Below are positions 28,701 to 40,700 of a stretch of 64,000 nucleotides of DNA, piece after piece (position 1 is the stretch's first letter; every line of letters begins with the position of its first letter). The position numbers and the translations under genes were made by a program. Under the pieces are notes generated by a model, which did not search any database, was not told where the DNA came from, and saw nothing but the letters and a program-made list of their open reading frames with translations. This DNA comes from Symbiodinium kawagutii (lineage: Eukaryota; Sar; Dinophyceae; Suessiales; Symbiodiniaceae), in the NCBI GenBank assembly GCA_009767595.1, contig VSDK01008873.1:8566-72565 (forward strand), read 5' to 3'.

Positions 28701-31700
28701 TGCCTTGAATATTCAATGTAATTAAGATGTTTATAGGGCTTTTGCATGTGCAAATGTTTGCAAACGATATGAGATCAGAATCCAAGATCCAGATCCAAGA
28801 TTCTGAGGTGTTTGTGAAACCTTATTAAATACATCATTTACTTAATCTTGCCTTATTTGGTTAGTCTTATTGAATTATATATTTTGTCTACTTATGTCCT
28901 GGTGAACTATACATGGTTTATTACAATGATTAATTAGGATTTTGTGCAAATTTTACCCTATATATATTGACCTAGTTTTTGCTGCGCGCCCCTTCGCTTG
29001 AGGGACCTGGGAGATGGCGCTGGAGAGAGAGATATATTGACCTATTCAAGAACAGGCTATTTAGTAGTATCCTGTTAAAAAGCATGCTCTATTTAGGTAT
29101 ATGCCATGCAATTATTTTTACTTAGTTATACTTTATGACCGTGTACTTAACCAACTCAACAATGCCATATTGCATTATGGTTTGTCACTTATAGCCTCTT
29201 TGATGAACATATATTTATAGAAGTATGCCCTATATTAAAATGCTTTTTTTTTTTAGCCTGCTGATGCCCCATATATTTTCTTGTCGCCTAATGTATTTTT
29301 TCGAAACAAATCGCACCTTGTAAGGCAAATATGAGCCATAATTGCATAGAGCATAATACAATAGGCCAGAGTTCAATAGGGCACAATCAAATAGCACATA
29401 ATTAGGGCATAATTAAATGTATCAAATGTAGGATCTTATTCAATAGACTATCCATTTAACTTTGCCCTATTTGGATATTCTAAATAGTTATGTCTGATTA
29501 GTTGTGACCTATTTGATTATGCAGATTTGCTCCTGCATTCAAAGCAATGTATCATGTGTCCTTTCCCACCGGGTAGCATGCATATGGTAGCACATATATA
29601 TATATATATATATCTCTCTCTCTGTATATCTATACACACATAGGTAAATACACAACAATAACCGCAACAAACAACAATCGTTTGCAATAATCTACCTTAG
29701 GCCCCCCAAAAAACCCAAGGTAGATTTCTGCCGGATGGATTTGGAGAGTCGATTTTCCGCTTAATGAATGGCACAGATGACTACATGTGGAGCCCTGCAG
29801 CTATCCCACCAAAGGTGTAGCCAAGTCAGCGGGCACCACCCTTTGAGGTGGGTGCATAGTACGTGGTTCCAAAGGAATTGCCAGCCTCAATCGCCATCGT
29901 GGTTGCTCTCTTGGAATCTTAGCATGAACCTTGCAAAGATGGCCTTCGCAGAAGCAACCTATCTTCCAACTCCGATTTTGCAGGCTCAATTTTTGATGTC
30001 GTGATGGTTTTGGACCATCAGCAAGAGCCAATGTTCACAGACATCAATATATAATAATATTTTTATATGTATATTCAAAACACATGAACGCAATATCACC
30101 AGAAAATCAAGCTTCTTCATTACGATTGGGAAAATAGCCGGGCTGCCAATTGGGCCTGTTTGCTGCTCATCAAATCTGGCTTAGATGCTGTCGATATCAT
30201 TGGATTTTGTGAGTATCTAAGTTCCAGTTGTTACCTGATTGTCAGAAAATGTCGTATGATCAGATATATCAGGCTTATTCGGGCTTAGATACGAATTGTC
30301 AGATTGCGGCCTACATAGTTCCAGTTCTTATCTTTACGAGCTAGTTGCTGGTTACATCCCCTTAACTTAAGTTTCCTTGAGTTGTCCCTCCCTCCCTCAC
30401 CGAATGGTGGCAGAGGAGGCTTCTACTGCTCGCTCCCATGGGCAGAAAAAAGATCCCTGCTAGTGTTGCCCCCTCCTGGTTGCAACTAGGAAAAGCCTCA
30501 ATTGTCATCATTGAAGCAAAGAAAGACAAACCCACCCCAAACAACCATCGAATCAACGAACGTTGTCCCTTTATTGCTATCAGTGGTACCATTATGTTGG
30601 CTATCCACACCCAGCCCCCCCAACCCTAACCCAACGAGGTTGCGAACCGTCGCACCGCTCAGGACTTGGAAAAGGCCTTGTGCAACCAGACGCGTGTGAC
30701 GCGCTCGGAGCGCATCCGGAGCCCCGTGAACGTGCGACAGGCACCGGCTTGCTGCCGCCGGGCACCAAGGCTTCTCCAAGGACAGGTGGCATCCCACCAC
30801 ATGTTTGCAACTAGGACATCTTGGTTGTAACCACAGGTTGGTAAGTTGAATATGGATAACTAGCTGTTGCTGTTTGCCTCTCATACTTCTCTAGAGCTGG
30901 TTTCGTCAGGGATCAGGAGCATCAAGGGGTATTTTTTCAGGGAGGTCAGGGCAGCTCGGAATTGCTAAGATCCATGGTTTTTACGCTCGAGTGTGGCCCC
31001 GTGCGGTGTTTGCTTAGAGTGAAGCTCTTTTCAATCCCATGTGTGGCTAGCAGTTTACGTCCAAAAAAGGTAGGAAACATGCTCCGAGGAGATCCAAACG
31101 AACAAACTTATTCTAGATGGTGAATCACAAGCTGTTTACGGATCAAGTTAAGGTGGTTTGTAAATAGCTGGATCTCCCCAGCATACTTCCCCAGCTTCTG
31201 GTGCTTTCCCATGCTTTAAACTGAGTGCGCAACCGGGACCTGGAGGCCAGTGACAACCGGGATGCCTTGGCACGCGCGTTGTATGGCATTGTCTTCAACT
31301 TTATCGTCCGGGGCGCTGGTGTCAGAGCGATCTAGTGATTACCGAGCCCACTTGGCCATGGTTGAGACAGTAAGGGTTGAGTTGATGATCAGGGGTCAAC
31401 CCTTATGTTGACTGATAAGAATCCTTGATGATAGTTGAGACAGTAAGGGAATCAGTAGAATCACCAGGAAGAATGAAAAGAATGGTCAAGAATCACCAGC
31501 AATGACGGTTCCTAAGGACAGTTAAAAATGGGCCTTTCTCATCGTCAGTCCAATAGTCGTTCGTGGTTTCAACTGGTTTTGTTCAATCTCAAGGTGATGA
31601 GCCCATGCAAATATCCTCCAGGATGGTTCAGACTACCAGTCGCTGGTTAAGCCGCCTAGTCGGTTTACCAACTGCACGGGCTGCTGGACCGATTTTCGAA

Positions 31701-34700
31701 GAACCAACAGTTGACATCATTGACGACTGATTAGCCAGGCACCAAGCACGATTGTGACCCTCCGCCAAACTAACCATCTCCGTATTGGTTTCTTGTGATA
31801 GCTGCAGTTGGCAATTCCTGTGTCATTGGCGTGTTGATCACTGGTGGGTCGGTGATACCCTTCACGAGATCACATGGGATTCCAGTTCCCAGGCATGACA
31901 AGGAGGTAAAGTACCCGCTGGTTGAATGCAAAGTTGGCGATAGCCAGGAGTTTCACCATCTTCGCACGGTCCTCGTCCCTTTGCCTCCAGAAATTCTGTC
32001 AACGCCTGGGCCCAGGTCCATAGCACGAATTTGTCCATTGGTTACATCGAGGATGTGAAACTCTTCGTAGGAGCGAAGCATGGAGCAACACACATGGCCA
32101 CAGCCACCGCAGCCACGAATCCCAGGGGTGCCCCCCATCCAAGGCACCCAAGATAGATAGCTCCTGAATGGATGCCCATACAAGTTGATGCAGGGACAAC
32201 TTATGAGCTCCTTTGGTGGGCGGTGGGTAGGCTTGTATGCATTCCTATAAAGATCTATCAGTAACACTTACAGATGAAGCAGGATTGACCATGATCTACC
32301 AACCAGGATTGACCATGATTTGCCACCTTGCTGCGGCTAAAAAAGTGATAAATAAGGTATGGAGCAAAGGCGAGGCGATCCATACTTCTGATACATACCG
32401 AAACGCAGGTGATCGAGACCGTTTTTGAGCCATAGCCCACTATATCCACTGGAATTTGAAACCAAGAGGATTTTATTTATCAAACATTTCCCGTTTCCCT
32501 TGGGTATTCCAACTGCGCTGGGAATTTTGTGATTTCAAGGTTTGGGGTATCACAGGCCAGTCCAATGCCCTCGGGTCGTGCACCTTGTGATTCACTGGAT
32601 GGTGGGACCAAATCGTAAGCTTTGATTTTACCCTGAACGTTGTTACCCCATTTGAAAACATGGGACGGCATGGGATAGCATGGAATAAGAACATGACATT
32701 ATTTTATCCCAAAGATTGTTATCCCATGTTCTCCCCTGTAGGACGCTTAGGGGGATAACAGCCAATGCTTGGGAATCTACTGCTGAAAATGATGGTCGTC
32801 AGCTGCTGGTTGATGAAATGGTTGATGCCGGGCTTCTACGAGGCCCTGTTTTCCGCAACAGCGATGCTTTGCCATGGGGTCTTAAGCCCAGATTGGCACC
32901 AGGTTCCGGACGCACCTGGTGAGCCGGCGGAGGGTTCCGGTGCACACTCATACTGAGGTTCCGGAGTGTTCGGGTGCAGATGGCCCATGAGGTTCTGGAC
33001 CTCCAGAGGGTTCCGGTGCATATGCTTGGTTACGTTCTGAAGAGTTCTGCAGATGCAAACTGAGGTTCCGGAGGGTTCCGGTGCAGAGACTCCGTGACTT
33101 TCGGAGGGTTCTAGCGCAGATACCTGGTGAGGTTCGGAGGGTTCCGGCGCAGGGACTTTGTATTCAAAGGGTTCTAGTGCAGATGCTCTGCGAAGTTCCA
33201 AAGGGTTCGGATTTTCCCCCGACTGCAAAACAGTTTGTTGCTATGGGGTCTTCAGCACGACAGGCCGTGGTGCAATCCGGTGCAGCTTCCAGACTGGCTT
33301 CCCCCACGTTCGCGGCATACGCCGGGTCCTGCAGAATTCCAATGCAGATCCAGGAAGGTTCTGGCAGGTTCTGCTTCAGCGTTCACGTCGAGTTCTGCTG
33401 ATCCACGTCGGGTTCCAGTGCAGCATCCACGTCATTCCACATCCCGCACAGAAAGGTTCCGGTGCAGCACCTAGATTGGGCTCTATGGGTGTCAGAATTT
33501 CAGGTATGAGTAGCGTGATGCAATTCAGTTGTTTCCATGTGAGCCTGCTGTCAGATGCCTGGCTTACCGCCGATGGGCTCTAGGGATCCCTTCGGCCAGT
33601 TTCCGCTACAGGTTCAGCTGTCTGCTTAGCCATAAGGTTGAGCCTTTGCTGTGGCGCCGATTGCACGGTGCCGGTGTGTCCGAGGAAAAGGAGCAGTGAA
33701 CTGTGCCTTGGGTGGTGACCGCTGTACCCACCAAACCTTTGCAAGTTTTGGGATCACCACCTACTACAACCTGAACCATTGGATCATCTCAGGGGATTGC
33801 TTTCGGTTTCGCTGCCAGTGTCTTTCTGACACTGGTAGCGGAGCCTCTGGGCTCTGCTGGGACCTTTGGAAGCCTGGTGCGTGGTGGCAATCAGTGCACG
33901 AGACACGCTTGCCATCTATCTGAACAGGAAGACGCTGGAATGACCGACAGCAAGGACCGTGAGAGTTTTCGATGTACTTGGGATGGCGATCCTGCTGGGT
34001 GGCCGGACTATGTTCGTCGTGTGAGGCTGATGTTCGAGAAGACGCGACCGAAAAGACGAGCACAACTGGGTCCGGAACTTGTCGCCCAGTTGAGTGGCAG
34101 AGCATGGGTGGTGACTCAGGAGATCAGTCACCGTCGACTGACTCAGGTCGACGGTGCCCGCTACTTGATTGAGTTCTTGGAGCAGACCCTTGCTAAGATC
34201 CCGGTGCCAGACGCAGGAGCTCGTGCTGAAGATCTCTTCGTCAAGATGAGAAGACCACCAGGTATGTCAATGCCGACGTGGTGTGCGACCGTCCGTGAAG
34301 GATACCGCAAGTTGCAACGAGCTCTCAAAAGGGCTCGCATTTCTCAAAGGGCTACCACTCCGTCGAGACCTTCCTCCTTGAAGAGTTCAAAGGCATCCTC
34401 TCCTTCCTCCTCACCAAAGCGGCGAGCAAGCAAAGTGACTCTCCCAGAACCTGAAGGAGATGTGGAAGAGGATGAAGAGGAGAACATGGAGGACTATGCT
34501 GATTGGCCTCCAGTGGACGAAGAAGCTGGAGACGATGGCTATGTTCCTCCTGGAGAACGTCGGAAGTGGGGCTCCAAGAAGACTGTGCGGAAGAAGAAGC
34601 GCGATTCCTCGGAGTCTGATGATCCCCAAGATGTTGACTGGGGTCAGGCTCTTTGGGACGATTTGGGCACAGATCTTCCTGAGGTACTTCCCTCTGAACT

Positions 34701-37700
34701 GCTGGGATGGTTGATGCTTCGAAGATGTTCGTTGACGGCCGGCCAGCGACTGAACGTGCTGGCCACCATCGGCAACTCCCTGGCTGCTGAGGATGTGGAG
34801 CGCGGTCTTCGTGGAGCCGAAGATGAGCTTCGATTGCACGAGAAGGAGAATCTGGGAAAAGGCAAAGGACATCAAAAGGGTCGACCCAAGCCATCCTTCT
34901 GGGTTGAACAAGATGGGGAATGGGGCTTGGTGATGATGGACGAGGTGGACGTCGACGAGGTGATGGACTCAACGGATGTTCACTGGTTCGATGGACTTCC
35001 CCACCATGTTCAACAAGCCGGGCAACAGTATGCAGTGGACGATGTGACTCGCGATGCCCATGGGGAGTGGGTCCAGTCACCTGATGGTGGCTGGACGTAT
35101 TGGACTCTGGAAGAGGATGGCGAGTTCTACTACCAGGACGCTCAAGGGGCATACTGGGCTTGGTCGGACTGGGAGCAGTCACAAGTCCTGGGCCAATTCT
35201 CGGTAGAGCAGCAGAAAGAGATCGCCGATGCTTATGCCGCCTACGAAGGAAAGATCAGAACCTTTGCTGAAAGTCGCCAACTGGTTCATGCCAAGAATAG
35301 CTCCAGAGGTTTCTTCCCCAGAAAAGGAAAAGGGAAACCAAAAGGAAAAGGGTTCTCCAAAGGAAAACCTACATCATCGTCGAGCTCTATGTTTCAAAGT
35401 TCGTCAACGGCAAGTTCTCCCACGATTCCTGCACCTGCCTTGGTGGTTGGTCCGGGGTATCGTGGATGCTTCATTTGTGGCAGTGAAGAACATGGATATC
35501 GTCAGTGCCCTCAACGAGGAAAGGGGAAAGGAGCCAAGAAGGGAACTGGCATCTACATGGTGTCGGAAGTGGTTCCTCTTCCCATGGTGCTGCCACAAAG
35601 TTCGTTAGCGATGGGTGTGTCCTCAGGCCGACCCGAAGAAGAAGGCTTTGGTGTGATCGACACGGGAGCAACGGAGTCGGTGGCCTCACTTGCAGCCTTG
35701 GAGCGCATTTTCACTTTGCGCCAAGAAAAGATGGGACGCTGTGATCAAGTGAAGGTAGTTGAGGGCCCCTACAAGAATTTCAAGTTTGGAAACGGCTTGA
35801 CTCAAACTTCAGAAAGTTTCATCCTTTTGCCCCAGTTGGTAGGCGACATGGAAATCACTTTGGGACTCTTCACCATTGATGTGGAGGCCGTGCCAGTCTT
35901 GATAGGAATCAAAGCTTTAGACAAGTTAGGTGCAGTCATCGATTGCCAGAAGGGAGTGATGATTTTGAAGAACATCGGGGAGACGTTTTTGGTTCCTCTC
36001 AAGAAATCTCCAACGGGACATCTCTTGTTGGATTTGACATCCAACTGGTTGAGTCAGGGCAGTCGAATCCATTTTCATGAACATGCTCGAGACGTTTTTC
36101 ACGAAGAGCCATGCCATTTTTCATCTACAAGTTTTAGCACGCAAGCAAGCAAGCACACCAGCAAAAGTCACGAGGACCCGACCAACCTTGAGCCTGGCTT
36201 CGTGTCCTACCTGTTGTCGGGGAATGTTGGTGTGGGATGTCCGCAGGTCTGTGAGGCTTGCTCGTTACCCGGTGCACTTCATCCTCTGTGTCGAGTACTG
36301 CCTGATGATTCTGCGTGCGCTTTAGCTATGTCTTGGCCTTCTCCGTCTGTCGTCTCCGAGCTCTATCCCGTTTTCTCAATGGACTCCTACAAGGCAAACA
36401 ACGACAAGCAAGCATTAGCACCTAGGAGCTCATGTACATGTTTTTCTTTGGAAGAAGTTTTCACGAGCGAAGAATTTTCAGAGTTGGAAGTTTTGACAGA
36501 TGAATCGGAATGGAATGAGTTTGTTTCAAGAAGAGCTGCAGTGCGAAGAGTTGTGAACACAGAGAATGGAAGTTGTCATGCCCCTCTCACTGATAGCTCT
36601 GGTGACTCAAGTATGTCCCTGTGGGCACTTGCCTTGCTAGCTTCGACCACCTCCTCCTGCCTGCTGACTCACCCTTCTCATGGCGGATGCGACTCTAGCC
36701 AAAGCCAAAGCGGCCAGTTCCAAGAAGGGTTCCACTTCAAAGATGAAGACGCAGGCAGACTTGGAGACCAAATTCGACTTCTCGAGGCGAGTCCTGGGAG
36801 ATCCCAGGGATCCTCGAATGGTGGGGCCTCCGTGTCATGGAAACCATCAAGAAGCAGGTTTCTATCGAGGGAGCCCCAGTGGACAGAACAAATGGGCCAT
36901 GTGGAAAGCATGCGAAGTGTGTCGCATGAGACTGGAGTACGTTCCAGCCTTCGGAGCTCCAGGGTGCTTTCGCCAAGCAGGAGCCCTTCCTTCGGATGTG
37001 ACCAGTCAGATCGAGACGCATGGAGAGGAAAAGGTCAAGAACTCCGACCTTCTCAAGGACAAGAAGATTGCCTACGATGGAGCAGAAAAGTCATGTCTCA
37101 ACCAGTTGGAGCACATCCGACGACAACGGGACAAGATCGAAAGCCCCGTGAAGCAGGCTCCTGTGAAGCCTACACCCAAGAGCCTGGGTCCACCTCCGAC
37201 AGTTCCTTTGCCATCGTCGGAGGAGATGGCACAGACAGGATCCCGAAAATCAAGGAAGGGACCATCAGAGAACCTGGAAGAGGAGGATGCTGTGGTGGTA
37301 GTGTCCCCATCGCAAACCAATACCTCCTGGAGTATTACCTCCAACCCTGCATCTCCCGATCGGTAAACTCACCTCACCCTCTTGGACTTCTGGACTTTGT
37401 GCAGGCTGAGGCAGAGACCGATCATGCGAAAAGAGTGGACCGTGTGGACTTGGTCCAGGAAGCAGGGAACGTGGAAGGCAGTGAGTGTGATGTTCCAGAT
37501 GAGGTGCTGGAGTGTTTGGGACCCGACCAGCAGTTTCTGATGACTTCCCATCTTCAGGACCTCTATGCCGACCAAGAAGAGATGATCATGGCTTGCTCTG
37601 GTCGCACCGTCAAGGACCAGTGGGATGTGATGGAGCTGTGCTGTGAAGCAGACAGTGGTTTGACCACAGCAGTTCTTCGTCATGGAGGTCAAGCTGGACG

Positions 37701-40700
37701 TGCTGGACTTTTCAATCAGTGCGACCTTCTTCGTCCTGAAGGAAGATCCAAGGTGAGGGAGATGTTGAAGTACTATAAGCCCAAGTGTCTCTGGATGAGC
37801 TTTCCCTGTGGGCCTACTTCACCAATTCAACGGTTGAATGAGAGGACCGAAGAGGGCATGCGAAAAGGGATGCTTCGTCGAAAGAAATCTCGACGCATCG
37901 TGCGCTATGGATTGGAGATAGCCAGTGAGTATGTTCAGGATGGAGGCTGGTGCATCCAAGAATGGCCTCGCTACAATGAAGGTTGGGAGCTACCTGAAGT
38001 GATCAACTTCTGGAAGAACCTGGACTTCGAGGATGTGCAGCTGGATGGATGCATGTTTGGCCTCCGGAACAACAAAAGTGAGAGCCTGAAGAAGCCATGG
38101 TTGTTGAGGAGTTCGGAGCGACACGCCTTGGAATCGTTGCACCGGATGTGTGATGGATCTCATGCCCATGCTCCTTGTTTGGGAACTTCAGCCAAGCAGT
38201 CCGCGAAGTACACCCCTGAGTTTTGCCGATTGGCAGCCCATTGCATACTATCCTTTGAGAAGATGAATGCGGCAGCTTTTGGCACCTTCGAACCCCGGAT
38301 TGACCGGGAAGGACTGAAGTCCCTCACGGAGCAGGAGATCACGAAGATAGCCACAAACGTGGTCAAACTACATCGTCGTTGTGGACATCCCAACAACCAA
38401 GCTCTGGTGAAGGCGTTAGCAGCCCGTGGAGCGGATGGCAAGACTCTGGCCATCGCTGAGAAACTCCAATGCGATGAGTGTCAAGAGGGCCTGCTGAAAC
38501 GCCCAGATCAAGTGGTGTCGTTGGATCGTGAAAGCCAACTTTGGAGGACCATGCAGATGGATGGTTTCTTCTTTCGATATGGGAATCAAGTGCACCATTT
38601 TCTTTTGATGTTGGACGAGGCCTCGAGCTTTGCAGTGGTGGTTCCCATGTTAGTTCATGCCGGAGATGAATCTGCCAACATGGACACAGAAGGTGTGTTG
38701 GATGCCATTCAACAATGTTGGATCCAGTACTTTGGGTGGCCAGCAAAGATCAAATGCGACCTGGAGGGCGCCTTTCGTGGCGGTCTGCTGGCCGATTTCT
38801 GTGACCAGCATGGCATTGAACTGGCCCCAGTTCCAGCTGAACATCACCAAGGAATAGCAGAGGTGGAACGCAACATTGGTGAACTTCGCAGGAAGATGGA
38901 ACTCTTTTTGCGAGAGACCCGAGCTGAAGCAACTCCTCCCAGAGCAGCCTTTCAGATGACAGCTGCTCACAACACTATGATGTCCGTGGGTGGTTTCAGC
39001 CCGTGCCAGTGGGCTATGGGTCGGAATTGGGAAGAACCTGCCAACCTTCCTTACTTGACAGGTCAAGGAGAAGATCCTGACATGAACGCCAACTTGGAGT
39101 TCCGTCTCAAGGCTCAGAACCGTTTTCAAGAACTCCAAGCCAAGGGCAAGATCTCCAGAGCTTTGAACACCAAAGGGAGCTCCGTCCAGCATTTTTGCCC
39201 TGGTGATGTGGTTTACTACCGCCGCTACAAGATTCCTGCTNNNNNNNNNNNNNNNNNNNNNNNNNNNNNNNNNNNNNNNNNNNNNNNNNNNNNNNNNNNN
39301 NNNNNNNNNNNNNNNNNNNNNNNNNNNNNNNNNNNNNNNNNNNNNNNNNNNNNNNNNNNNNNNNNNNNNNNNNNNNNNNNNNNNNNNNNNNNNNNNNNNN
39401 NNNNNNNNNNNNNNNNNNNNNNNNNNNNNNNNNNNNNNNNNNNNNNNNNNNNNNNNNNNNNNNNNNNNNNNNNNNNNNNNNNNNNNNNNNNNNNNNNNNN
39501 NNNNNNNNNNTCCTGCTGACCTACCTGCTCATGGTTTGGTAGACATGCCTCGTCTTCGCACTTGGAGATGGTATGGACCTTGTCGGGTGGTTTTCAGTGA
39601 GACCAAGGTGTCAGAGGACTTGTTGACACGCACCGAAGCTCCTATCGTTTGGGCAATAGGGCAAGGGAGATTGAAGAAATTCCACGCCTCACAACTTCGA
39701 CATTGCTCTGAGAAGGAGAAGTTGATTGCAGAGAACCAAGGTTTTCTCACTTTTCCCTGGACTGGTTCCATTCACCTTGGAAAAGGGCAATTCGAAGACA
39801 TGACGGAGCTGAAGAAGATCATTCCTCGCAAGCCGGCTTATGGTCGCAGCCGCAGTCGAGGACGACCTCCAAAAGTCACTTCGACAGCCACGAGCAGTTC
39901 GCTTCCCATTCCCCAACCTGATGTGGTGAATGCTGATGGCGACTCTGATGAGGAGCTGATCCCTGATGGCAGTGGTCTACCTGCTGAAGCGGCTGAACCT
40001 TTAGATCCTCTTGCTGATTTGGACCTTGGAGAGCCAGATGTGGACATTGACAGGCTCATGGAAGATCCATCCTACTTGCCCACCAAGCGGGTGGCTGGAG
40101 ATGTTCAACAGGATGGTGATGTGACCTATCCCATGGCGAAGAAGTCCTTCCTTCAACAACGACAAGCTCACGAGGCAGGAGAAAGACCCATGCATGTTCA
40201 GAAGAAAGAGATGATGGCGTCGATTCACTGGTGTGCTGATGAGACCAAGGACTTCTTATACGCGGTGGAGATTGACCTACCGCCAGATGAACAATCCTGG
40301 CGCAAGATCATGAAGGACCCCTCGAAGTACTCATCGAAGATGGTCCAGAAGGGCACTGAGATCAGCTGGGCCCGTCTGTCTGCTGAACAGAGGGAGAAGA
40401 TGAAGAACGCCAAACAGCTGGAAGTCAGTCAGTGGCTACAGGAGTCGGTGATCAAGAAGTACCATGGCATTATCCCCAGTGGTCGTTTGATGAGGATGCG
40501 CTGGGTGCTCACCATTAAAGCCACTGATGATCCCACGAAAGGAAAATGTAAAGCACGCATAGTGCTATTGGGTTACTCAGACCCAGATGTGGCAGATCTT
40601 GCCACTGCTGCCCCCACAATGACGAGGAGGAGCCGTCAATTGATGATGTGCCTGAGTGCCCATCACCACTGGCGACTGGTGAAGGCTGATGCCAAAGCCG

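Noticed and set aside
34352-35182. 276-residue minus-strand ORF within gag
   Set aside because: Antisense shadow of the gag-pol frame, Pro/Ser/Arg/His-rich, with no family match.
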